A stretch of DNA of 64,000 nucleotides from Rhyacophila brunnea (taxonomy: Eukaryota > Arthropoda > Insecta > Trichoptera > Rhyacophilidae): contig JAGYXB010001324.1 in assembly GCA_022495005.1 (NCBI GenBank), forward strand, positions 3,162,001 to 3,226,000, written 5' to 3'. A program made the translations under genes and the position numbers. Numbering within the stretch: position 1 is the stretch's first letter; the number at the start of each line of letters is the position of its first letter. The notes below the pieces were generated by a model. The model saw only the letters and a list, made by a program, of their open reading frames with translations, was not told where the DNA came from and did no database searches. Below, piece after piece: positions 24,581 to 35,466 of the stretch.

Positions 24581-25986
24581 TACTACTAACTACATAATAT
24601 TATCATATATAACTTTGAGGATCGAAAAAATATATTAGTGACATTACCACGACAAATAAACTAATATAAATAGTTTCCATAAGTGAATGATATCACATTT
24701 TGTTTCAATTATTTGAGACGGGCAAGTTTTACGATTCAGGACCGCACTCTGACAATAGTTTTGTAAATAATATACGACTAAATGCGAAAATAAAAACGTT
24801 CAAGCCAGTCGCATAACAATTGTTTATTTCTTTCAAAAGAAACTTCTTCGGAACTATTATGATAATTTTATCGCGGACCCACTACGAGTAAATCTTTTGT
24901 AATAGCAGTAAAATAATTTACATAATGCCGACTTGTTATGAATTTTATTGAAAATGACAATCTTTTAATATTTTGGCTTCATACCAGAACTTTGTAAAAG
25001 TTTATATTCGTCCACTCATCCAATAAAAACTTTTTTTCTATGTCAATTCAATTGAGACGCTTATATAAACAAATTTATCGTACCTTTGTATCTACTTTAC
25101 AGCACATATATTACGAAGGGTTACAAAATACTTGTATAACAATAGGGTAAAAACAAATTCGTCTCTGTATAGCGGGACGTTATTATAAATTCAATAAATA
25201 AAGTACAAAACTATCAACACTATATTATGTGTGAGAAAATAGATGGCTTACGGTATTATACTAATAGTTTTTGATGGTACCCTTGTCACAACGGGCCATC
25301 TTCACATTCTCAGAATTTGGTTTGTACTGTCTGACAACAAGAAACCGGCGATAACAAGAAGTCGCTGTAGTCGCACATAGAAGACTTCTCAGTGACATAC
25401 CTATCATGGTGGCAACGCGTGTTCAAATAATTTTTATCGGATCTCTTTTTAGATGCGACTCCTTTTCTTTTTCGCAATAAACCAAAAAATTACCAATAAT
25501 AATTTTAACAGCACTCCTGATTGTTTTAAACATATTTCTATTATAAAAAACTTCAAATTACGTAAATTTAATTGATAGATCCGTACACTACGGGAGCGAA
25601 AACGAGATTATAAATTTGGGGGCGTTCCTCATTTAAAACGGAAGTGCGATTAACTAAACAGGAGGGGCTTGTTAGTTCACAATTTTAACAAGTGGACAAG
25701 AAGTTATTGTTCGACAGTAGCTCCGCCATATACACGTTATGGATAATCATCGGAATTCCAGCTGGAATCTGGTTGGCTTGAAGGTCAGGCAAGACAAGTT
25801 GAAATTCACGTGGCCAAGCCAGGTCCAACGAAATTTTCGTCTCTACACTCTCAGTATGATGAAACGCTACTTTACCTGCTCTCTTATGTCCTCATTACTC
25901 TTAAAATCATATCACCACACACCCAATATCTACCGCAAACATATGTATTTGCATTTGGTTTTAAACGAGTACTGTTTGTAGATCCC
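24581..25986. other. Spacer, nothing recognised
   Basis: No supported gene. Overlapping plus frames at 25739-26100 have no recognisable domain and run into a transposon end. Confidence 0.5.
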
Positions 25987-26017
25987 AGACACTCAGGTTC
26001 GAACCTGCTGGGTGTCT
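25987..26017. repeat. Short palindrome next to the hAT element
   Basis: agacactcaggttcgaacct followed by gctgggtgtct folds into a hairpin with a perfect ggttcgaacc core and agacac / gtgtct ends. It lies 6 bp from the left end of the hAT remnant. Confidence 0.7.
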
Positions 26018-26023
26018 CTAGTG

Positions 26024-26897
26024 CAGCGGTAGCAAATACGTGGCAAGCGTGCATAACTAGTCACGCTAAAAAAAATTCGACGGCATGCCAAAAAAATTGA
26101 TTCCTTTCTTTTTTTAATATTCAAAACGTTGATAGCGGGAAAATATAAAATCAAAGCGAAATCATGTTGATGTATATTTACTGAAATTATTGATTTTCGA
26201 TCTAATCCTATTTGGATTGAAAATTTTGTAAACTTGTGAAAATGTATTGAAGAATTGATATGTCATCGATTTTCTCAAATTGATGAATCGGAATGCCGAA
26301 TGATAAGTGCTGACAAAACTCGATTGGCGCATTGCCATTATATAGCCATTAGATAATATTAGCATGATAATTAAATGTGGTAATTAAATAGTAATTAACT
26401 GGTCAGCATTGAATGTATTGAAGACATAGAAAAGTATGCTTGGCTCTTTTCTGTTAAAAAACTAGTCTCGCTGTTGACCATTTTTTCTACATCGTACTCA
26501 TGTGAAAGTATTTTTTTCTATGTTGAATCATGTACATTCAAAGACTATAAAACTCGACAAAGGAAAATTCAGCAGCATGCATTAATTTGCAATCACAGAT
26601 ATATCAGCCTGGTATAAAAAGCGAATAACATGAAACAAAAAACCTCAAACTAAAATTAGTGTGTAACATATAAAATGTTTTTATATTTTGTTTCACTTTG
26701 TGTGTATCATTTTTTATATATTCAATAAATAATATAGTTACCAATGTACCTACTTGTATTGTACTATATGCAATAAATATGATTTAGATTATAAAATCAT
26801 GTGTGTAGGTACACCTAAAAAGGAATGACACTCGCCACGAATTTTAAAAAATCGTATTATTTTGGCACGCCGATCAAATCCTATTTGCCATCCCTGC
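26024..26897 (+). mobile_element. hAT transposon remnant
   Basis: The left end cagcggtagcaaatacgtgg and the reverse of the right end (cagggatggcaaataggatt) are imperfect TIRs of the CAG..GGC type typical of hAT. Flanks carry tctagtg on both sides (26017-26023 and 26899-26905), extended to 7 of 8 for ctctagtg / gtctagtg, matching the 8-bp duplication of hAT elements. The 870-bp length is too short for a full element. A C-terminal transposase remnant lies inside. Confidence 0.8.
26460..26627 (+). pseudogene. hAT transposase C-terminal dimerisation domain, remnant
   Basis: The frame reads TSYSCESIFFYVESCTFKDY, then KTRQRKIQQHALICNHRY, ending ITstop at about 26627. The spacing of S-x-CE-x-F and K-x(2,3)-R-x-R matches the hATC dimerisation region of hAT transposases. 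The catalytic part upstream is gone apart from short scraps, so it cannot transpose on its own. Confidence 0.65.
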
Positions 26898-27028
26898 GTC
26901 TAGTGATTATATATATGTTTCAAATTATGTATATTAAATATATATATTTATATTAATTCTCTATATAATTCTCAATGTAATATATATATAATTGTTTGTT
27001 TGCAATTATGAAACTATGTTATCTTTTT

Positions 27029-27489
27029 ACAACGTTTTTATTAGCTCGTATTCTTGTTTTTCCGGTGGTTCTTTGTCCAGTACAAATCTTGCAATCAATT
27101 TTTAACTAACTTCCCGACTAGCTAGACATTTTAAACTTTTAGAATATATCAGAACACGATGCCAATGCAATCTTTTAATACTTTTAGCCATCTTTAAGCA
27201 GAATTTAATTCATTTTAAGTTAATTCTGTTTTGTATGGAAAGTTATTTCAGAAAAATCCGTAAAAAGTAAAAGACTATTATTGGTTGCTAAGTCATATCA
27301 ACTAAATTTTTAATATATACGTGCGTTTCTATGGAAATCAAAATGACATTTTAGTATTCTATATTTGTTTGTTTGTTTGTTTTTTATTTACTTCATATCA
27401 AGTAAAAATTTAAGCATATTGAGCATAATAATTCAACAGAAAATTTAAAAACGTTTTATATAAAAAGTTCTTTTTATCTTGTAATTATT
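27029..27489 (+). repeat. Family A repeat, copy 4
   Basis: Runs from acaacgtttttattagctcg to aagttctttttatcttgtaa, with a (gttt)n tract at 27364-27383 and the inner block gcatattgagcataataatt, as in copy 2. Confidence 0.8.
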
Positions 27490-29998
27490 ATCAATTATAC
27501 CTACTGATAGGTATGGGTTTGCGGAGGGTGTTGATTTACACTTTTCCACTTATTAAAAACACCGATTCAGGGACATTAAGTAAGTATATTTCGCTTGACG
27601 ATAAACAATTAATTGTTAATAACATTTGTAAAGGCGCCCTGTGGCGCGAAAAAGGTAGCGAATCGTATTTGGAGGCGACGTAAGGGCTGAAGGGTAGGTA
27701 GCCGACTGACCGTACCTACCCTCGATCCTTCGTTTGCCTAGAAACAGATAACGGTAACGTACTTTTTGTTTGTTTCGCTGTGCATCATCGACCATCGTTT
27801 AGCCTTGACTCATTTACAGTTACAATAATATTATCATTATATTCTCAACTCTGTCGATTGGAGGATTGTTGATGGGGGATTTAGGCATTATGATATTTGG
27901 TAACACTACCAACTTTAAAATATCACTGACTGAAGATATTCGATGGAAAAGTTATTTTAATTTGAAATGTATTTCAATAACAAATTCAAGAATACAAAAA
28001 AACATTTACTCGAGTGCAAAACAAAATGTATAAGCGACATCGGATTTTAAAGTGAGAATAAAAAATAAGACGATATGCGACATTACTAAACATCTATTTT
28101 GCAAAACAAGTTCGAGTTTGTGATCACATCTTGGGTATACGATTGCGACGCCATCTATAGAAGGTATCGTTTATCTTCAAGGCCAGTAGCATCCCATTGC
28201 CGATACATTATTCCACAGTCTCCAAACCCAATTTCCATGTAGTTTGAATTACGCCCCCATTCATTGCCAACTCAAGTAGAAAGCCGATACATTCACAACG
28301 ACTGGTCCTACTTTTTACGCCCCTCCCGTTGTTGTATATGGATGACCTGTCATTGCCTGTCATTATTCTATAGAGTGCTCATACTGATGCGTCTGTTGTG
28401 TTTATACAGGGAATGGTTTGATTTGAATAGATAAGTTACATGATAAATAATACATTACCATTAACGTACTACATATTACTACATATTTTTTGGAAATCGA
28501 TATTAACACCGGTTTTTGTGTAAAGGACTAGTCTGACTTTGACAGCTGATGAATAACAGGAATGTATATTATTTAAGTATAAATTTAATAACACTGATAG
28601 TTAATATATTTAATTTGAGATTTTTTTATAATTTAATTTGAAACGAGAAAGGGCGAATCAATACGTCAAGTAATTTGGGATCTGATTTTTACAGCTGAAC
28701 AGTGGACCACTCATTGCTTGTGCAAAAAGATATGCTCAGGTTTTATTAATCTAAAGATGGCGCTGGCCCATTCCATACAGTCCCTTATACTTAGGTGGGT
28801 AATATGTAAAAATTCTAAAGATACACAAAGGATAAAACGTTGTCGCTTTGACTGATTTCTATGGAAACGTAAAAAAACTCTCATCGATTATATTATAATA
28901 CTTTTTAGTACAATAAATACGTGTGAAATGCATTCGGCTTTTTTATGGCAGTTTCACCAGGCCTTTCCCTTTCGTCAAGGCTGATTATTATACTGGAAAC
29001 AATTCTCTAAGGTCAGTTAACTTGATATATTGATCAAATTTAACCGTTAGTACCTTTTCTGACTCAATATCTTGATCGTATCACAACCCTTTCAGAAGTA
29101 ATTTACCGCAGTACACGGCGGACCGTTATTTTCCCTGTTATGCGTTTTATGACTTTAATACGTTTTTTTCTTTCTCTTTTTGAAAGAGTTTTTTTTCCGC
29201 GATTCTTTTCACCGTCCTACAACTGATTGCAGGAAAGAGGAAAGAAAGGTGTTTGGAGAGAACGCTCGAAAAGGGTAAAGCAGTTAAAAGGTCCTTGAGC
29301 AAACACTAGAAGGTGTAAATGAAAACGTTGGAGTGGGCAATGGAAACAAAATAAACATTCTCGTGAAGAAAACTTCGCGTCGAGCTTTTTACGAATCACT
29401 GACTCAGAAAGAAGCTCTATTATTGAGCTTTGATTCTTGTCGTGAACTTTTTTTATACTGGGGATGTTAACAAATAAAATTGTAATTGAATGAACTTTCA
29501 GCTAATGCTTAATATCTAAATTCAAACTGACTGCAGATAAAAAATATCTTTGACTTACGTTCATCGTTAGTTTGATCGTTACAAGCTGTAAGTTTTCTTT
29601 ATAACGAAAAAAGCGCCATCGTTAAGATATACCTACTCGTATATTTCAAAAAAAATTAAAAATAAAATTCAAAATCAACGAAGAAATCCATCTAACAAAA
29701 AATACTATTTATGGAATAATGGGACAATCTCTATTTGGCGGTTTCGTTGTATAAGGACGAGATAGAGGTAGTAGGATGGCCAGGAGTTAGTGAAGAGTCG
29801 TCAGGAGGAGAGATGAGAAGTCGTGGATCCGATGGACTGAGAAGCAAGTTTTATTTGCAGCGTAAACAGTCGGTACAAGAGTATGTTACAATACGTCTTA
29901 TACTTACGAGGTCCGAGTCTCGGTAGAATGAGATGCTGTTCGGAGCAATACAAAGATTGAGATACTAACAGACCGGGAAGTTATTATTATGTATATAA
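27490..29998. other. Spacer, single-copy-looking, nothing recognised
   Basis: A less AT-rich stretch without repeats that I can match elsewhere in the window. A GC-richer part near 27630-27730 includes an interrupted palindrome (gggtaggta ... tacctaccc). Frames at 29217-29399 and 29735-29926 show no domain. Host regulatory or intronic sequence is possible. Confidence 0.45.
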
Positions 29999-30430
29999 TT
30001 GAATACGTGTATTAAATAAGGCTCTAAGTACCAAAAAGTAGTATTGCCTGTAGTTACAAAATACCGAGTCATTGCAGTAAAATTTCATGAAGCAGACCTT
30101 TTGAAAAATGTGGTTTTACAGTGTGAAGCAATCACGGCAGCTTCCATAATTTTAGGTATTAGGAACTCGCAAGTGTCAACACACCATCGTCAGCTATTTT
30201 ATATTGAATGCCATTGACCACTGCAGTGCTACTTACACCATTATAAATAAAACACGCCAACGGACTTACAACATCGACAGGTTTAATTATTTTGCTGTAT
30301 TTTTTTGACTTGCTTGAGGCACTTAGACTATAGTTGAAGTTATTGGCGTTGGTATGTAGAACATTTTTCTATAAAAATGTCAGTTTTTATTATTTTGGTA
30401 CTTAGCGCCTTAATTAATACACGTATTCAA
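29999..30430. mobile_element. ~430-bp TIR element
   Basis: Left ttgaatacgtgtattaaata continues to aggctctaagtaccaaaa; the right end is its inverted copy (ttttggtacttagcgcctta ... cacgtattcaa). The TIRs are about 38 bp with few mismatches. The inside has no frame of note. Non-autonomous DNA element; target duplication not resolved. Confidence 0.8.
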
Positions 30431-30616
30431 TATTATTAAAATAGTATATTGAAAATAATATTTAGAAAATAACTATTATAAATGTATAAAATGGGCCTCA
30501 AGAGCCTCGCGATCTTGTCTATTGTTTCCACTTCCTTGTGACGCGTATATCTTGTCCACTGTATATATATACTTGCATTTCCGTTAAATAAACTGTAATG
30601 TTTTCACTTTCGTTAA

Positions 30617-32006
30617 GGGGGGACATGCTCGTCGAAGGTCAAAATTGAGTTTTTATTGTATATTCAAACCATGATCCTGGACACTCCTTAAACGTTGTAG
30701 ATGATCTATTTATAGAATTTTGAAGCCTTATTATCCTTTATAGTTATTTTAAGCATTTGATGACTGCATGAAGTATTTTTGTTACATAAAATAGTATTCT
30801 TTTAAACCTCTCGCTCTAATGTTTTTAGAATATAGCCATATTTCGGTACATAACTGTGCAGTGGTGTTAAAATTTTTTACATTTATTAATTTTTAAACGC
30901 ATTTATAAAACCATTAGTATAATTTATTACGAGATAATTTTTGTAAAATATTCATGATAAAAAATTATTTTGATAATCTGTGATCCCAAATTTGACAAGA
31001 ATTAGGCATTTTATTATTCAAAAAATCGGCAAGATTAACACATTTGAAGATGATTCTAAAGATACTTATTATAAGCTATGTCTTTGACCATTCAAGTGTG
31101 ATAAACATCTTATGAATAATGATTGCTTTATAATAATAATTGACCTAAGAATAAGGTAGTGTTTTTTTGAAATACGCCATTTCTTTTGTCATTCCCCAGT
31201 GGTTAAGCTACAACATACGGCCGTAGCCATAAATTGACAAACTATCATTGAAGTAGGGAGTAAAATGATATTAACGCGCGTGTTTGAACATGTACCGTTT
31301 AAAAAAAAATAAAAATAAATTCGGTTAAGTACATGTTCAAACACGCGCGTTAACACAATTTTACTCCTTACTTTAATTATAGTTTGTCATTTTATGGCTA
31401 CGGCCGTATGTTGTAGCTTAATTACTAGGGAATGACAAAAGAAATGGCGTATTTCAAAAAAACACTACCTTATTCTTAGGTCAATAATTATTATAAAGCA
31501 ATCATTATTCATAAGATGTTTATCACACTTGAATGGTCAAAGACAGCTTATAATAAGTATCTTTAGATTTATCTTCAAATGTGTTAATTTTGCCGATTTT
31601 TTGAATAATAAAATGCCTAATTCTTGTCAAATTTGGGATCACAGAGATTATCAAAATAATTTTTTATCGTGAATATTTTACAAAAATTATCTCGTAATAA
31701 ATTATACTAATGGTTTTATAAATGCGTTTAAAAATTAATAAATGTAAAAAATCTTAACACCACTGCACAGTTCTGTACCTAAATATGACTATATTCTAAA
31801 ACATTAGAGCGAGAGGTTTAAAAGAATACTATTTTATGTAACAAAAATACTTTATGCAGTCATCAAATGTTTAAAATAACTATAAAGGATAATAAGGCTT
31901 CAAAATTATATAAATAGATTATCTACAACGTTTAAGGAGTGTCCAGAATCATGGTTTGAAAATACAATAAAAACTCAATTTTGACCTTCGACGAGCATGT
32001 CCCCCC
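30617..32006. mobile_element. 1.39-kb near-perfect palindrome (foldback element)
   Basis: The two arms (about 30617-31298 and 31323-32006) are reverse complements along roughly 680 bp each, with scattered mismatches and a few small indels. They are separated by an A-rich loop of about 25 bp. Ends are ggggggacatgctcgtcgaa and ttcgacgagcatgtcccccc. Inner landmarks pair in order, for example gtgtttgaacatgtac / gtacatgttcaaacac next to the loop. There is no open frame of note. gtta occurs just outside both ends (30612-30615, 32007-32010), a possible 4-bp duplication. Read as a foldback/long-TIR element; a local inverted duplication is the alternative. Confidence 0.92.
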
Positions 32007-32358
32007 GTTATTGTTTCCCGATTTTCTTCTTGCCATTTAATCTAAACACATCCCAGAAGGTAAATCTCTTGACAATTACCTTCACGACGACGGTTTTCAA
32101 ACGAAACAGCTGTGAATACTACTCAGGAGCCGCAAACAAATCTAGTCTTTGGTAAGGAGAGAAATGAAGGAGAATATCATCAAACCGCCTCAGGTTCCTT
32201 TCAACGCAGGTCACCTGATTGCTTTGCCTTCTTCCCTGGGGGATATAACAGAACGAACTATGCGGCATCCATGGTCATTTTAAGAGATTTTTTTTGTATA
32301 GTCTGTAGCATTTTAAAATATTTTCTGAGATTAGCGTAGTTTCAAACGGGGGTGGCGT
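32007..32358. other. Spacer with an unrecognised short frame
   Basis: A 75-codon plus frame at 32112-32339 (NLVFGKERNEGEYHQTASGS) sits in balanced-composition sequence. I see no domain, and splice signals are not convincing. Confidence 0.3.
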
Positions 32359-32619
32359 ATATGTGTCGCTAGATTTCAAAATCAGCCAAGTCCATTTTTA
32401 GGTATTTTTGACTTTTTTGTGAATTGCTGAAGAACTACAACTTTCTAATATTTCTGGTTTATCGGAATGTGGAACTTATATAATTTTAAATATTCTGTAC
32501 TCGAAATAATATAAACTTTCACCCTTGTGACTGTGTACTTGAGAAAACAAAAAGCTGTTTTTCTCCTATTCATCTATTAATTATGGACTTGGCTGATTTT
32601 GAAATCTCACGACACATAT
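32359..32619. mobile_element. MITE, ~260 bp
   Basis: The left end atatgtgtcgctagatttca plus aaatcagccaagtccat is matched inverted at the right end (atggacttggctgatttt, gaaatctcacgacacatat). TIR about 38 bp with two or three mismatches. No frame. Confidence 0.85.
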
Positions 32620-33228
32620 CATTATGGTAATCACAGGATAGAGAAAAAGTAAAAAATAAAATGTAGCCTAGTTTGCCGCTCCTATAATCTACAATTTTTT
32701 GGTGATATTACCAAAACGGTACAGAGCGGAATGGAGTTGGCCTAAACCTACAATGAGAAATAATGCTAATGATGTTGATAAAAATAACCAAAAGAGATAC
32801 ATTACTTTTCTATTTGTCTCTCTATCGCAATCGTCCCCATTAAATACACACGAGAGTGAAGAAGACGCGACGCTAAACCGTATACCTATATAATAATATT
32901 CTTTGGAGAGTAGGTACAGCGTACAATAATTTCGCACGGAAAGATAAAAGAATATTGATTTTGACAACTTTACTTTTATGAGATATATCGCGAAATGATA
33001 AAGGAAAAAATACTTTCCAGAGAAATGCGAGAATCATAATATGCAGTAGCATTCCTAGAATTGTTCAACGAGGGGGTAAAAACATATTTTATAATATGAA
33101 TAATAAAAAGCCAAAATTCTTTAGTAATTCTCATATTTTTAATTTAAAATATTATAATTCATATTGTGTTAATGTTCACTATGAGTTGATGACAAGCACA
33201 AAAATAATAATTACAATCAAATACAATA

Positions 33229-33666
33229 TAATTACAAGATAAAAATAACTTTTTATATACCCCGTTTTTAAATTTTCTGTTGAATCATATAAACTTCATA
33301 AATCTGTGTATTAATAAATATAGAATACTGAAATGTCATTTTGACATTTCATATTAATTTCCATAGTAACGCACGTATATATTAATAATTTAGTTGCAAG
33401 GACCCACTTAGCAACCAATAATAGTGAGTAGTAAATATTACTTTTAACGATTTTTCCGAAACATACAAAACAGAATTAACTGAAAATGAATTCAATTCTG
33501 CTTAAAGATGGCCAAAAATATTTTTAAAAAATGCGTTCCCGTCGTGTTCTAATATATTCTAAAAGTTTCAAATGTCTAGCTAGTCGGGAAGTTAGTTAAA
33601 ATCTTGGACAAACAAAAAAAAATCTGTATGGGACAGACAAGAATTCGAGCTAATAAAAACATGGTA
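33229..33666 (-). repeat. Family A repeat, copy 5
   Basis: Minus-strand copy running from ttacaagataaaaataactt to gagctaataaaaacatggta, with agtaacgcacgtatatatta in the middle. Confidence 0.8.
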
Positions 33667-33918
33667 ATAAATACTTAATTAACTACCTAATTTTTTTATT
33701 CAACGAATAATTCATATTATGTTTTAAGAATGTAACATACTAATTTATTATTATTGAACATAATATATTTCGTCAGAAGTGTTTTCAAAATTATGTATGT
33801 TCAATAAATATACTTAAATATATTGCAGTCTTTCTCTATATAGTTTATAGACAGACAGAGTTTAAATAAAATTATGAGAGTAAAGATGAAAGTTTACTTT
33901 AGCGTATATGAAAGTATT

Positions 33919-34265
33919 AAGGCAGCTTAGGCATGGTCTAAAAAGATCGTGACTAGCCGATGCGCGGATTGTGCAAATGACGCGAGCCGAACAAAATATA
34001 ATTTGTCATAAAAATTCAACATGCGTCCTTTTAATGCTATGTTTATTATTATATCCGTAATAATATTAGTATATTCATTGACATGTTTTCTTTTTCAAAT
34101 ACATGCGGAACGTTTTTTAGACATCTTTACACGATTTTAGAATTTATATTCCTCCGACGCCATCACAAAACAAATTGACATGCTCACACCTCGACTATCA
34201 GTTTTCGATTGGCGACGACTGCGAAATTTCGTTCCACATACTGTTGACAATTATTTTCTGTTACA
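33919..34265 (-). repeat. Family F repeat, copy 1
   Basis: An inverted match of about 345 bp to 44966-45310. Shared words include gcgcggattgtgcaaatgac, the cattgacatgttttctttttcaa block, and cctccgacgccatcacaa. In the other copy the sequence starting atggcgtcggagg is an open 26-codon frame; here it is frameshifted. Probably the 5' end of an unidentified DNA transposon. Confidence 0.75.
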
Positions 34266-34685
34266 CTTATGTACGCTGTTAATTCAATTTGGCGTTTACA
34301 TATTTTTAGATGTCCATCAATAACATAATTTAAAACATATTTCTGTGGTCTTGTGGTCTACAGTCTACAGAACGATATCTATTCCGAAGATTAATCATTT
34401 TTTAAACTTATTAGCGCTTGTAGATGTGCATGGATTTACTTAGTGTGTATCTTATATATTATCTATATATCTTATATATATCTTATATATCCTATTACAC
34501 CAATAGTGTGTATCTTAAACTATCGTGACAATAACTGTTTACACGTAAAAGTGCTGACTGTCTCTCCAATCTCATTCTGAAAAATCTTATAATATTGCGT
34601 TTTTTAAACTGGTGTGTATTCACTTATGATACACTGGCACTCAAAATATTATTATATAATCCATAACCAAAGATACATCGATATC

Positions 34686-35466
34686 ATCACCATCAGCCTG
34701 AATCTATCCACTGCTGGATGAAGGCTTCTTCAAGCTGCTTCCACTTCTCTCGGTCCTGTGCATTGCATTGCCACGTACTTCCGCAGAATTTTATCATTTC
34801 ATCGATCCAGTGGCCTCTAGGTCTACCTTGCGGACGTTTTGTACTTCTTGGATACCACTGGATGACTAGATTTGTCCAAAGATTGTCTCTTCTTCGAGCT
34901 ATGTGTCCAGCCCATCTTCATTTAAGGCTTTTAATAAACTCTATTACATCGCTTCCTTATCCATTCATTCCTCTTTTTGTTCTTTCGCGTTATGCCCAGG
35001 ATGCACCTCTCCATACCACGTTGTGCTACTCTAAGTTTCTAGATCTCTTTTTTACTTAGGGTCCATGTTTCATACGCATATGTGATCACGGGAAGCACAC
35101 ACTGGTTGAACTCTTTGCGCTTTAGGCACAGTGGAAGGTCACTTTTGAAGACATTATTCAGGCGGCCAAAAGCACTCCAGCTTGCTAGCTAGCTTTACTC
35201 TGCGAACAATTTCGTCAAATATACATCCATCTATAGACACTTGTTGTCCCAGATAGATGTAGCTTTTCACCTGTTCGAGCTGAGTGCCATTGATGAGGAT
35301 CTCTTTTTGGCCCGCAAAGCAGTTGAACATGACTTTCGTCTTTGTTACATTTATTTGCAAACCTACTTTGTTGCTTATTTCAGCGAGCTCCTGCATTCTG
35401 CTTTGGAGGTCTTCTGAGTGTTGCGAGAAAATTACTATGTCATCGGCAAAGCGCAGATGCAGAAAG
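34686..35466 (-). pseudogene. Second LINE: reverse transcriptase C-terminal fragment
   Basis: On the minus strand it opens inside motif C (HLRFADDIVIFSQHSEDLQ, FADD at 35439-35450). It continues NKVGLQINVTKTKVMFNC and YIYLGQQVSIDG, then shifts frame near 35190. The rest reads ETWTLSKKE, MERCILGITRKNKK, RWAGHIARRRDNLW and GRPTGHWIDEMI to DREKWKQLEEAFIQQW at the 3' end. This is a LINE of a clade distinct from the one at 17-18 kb. The 3' end (catcagcctgaatctatcca, ctgctggatgaaggc on +) resembles a repeat very common in insects, notably moths. 5'-truncated, frameshifted, with two stops. Confidence 0.9.

Noticed and set aside
30612..32010. TTAA duplication (piggyBac) for the palindrome
   Set aside because: TTAA is on the left only; the right flank is gttattg. 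A gtta pair is possible but not decisive.
34718..35059. 113-codon plus frame
   Set aside because: Antisense shadow of the LINE C-terminal region on the minus strand.
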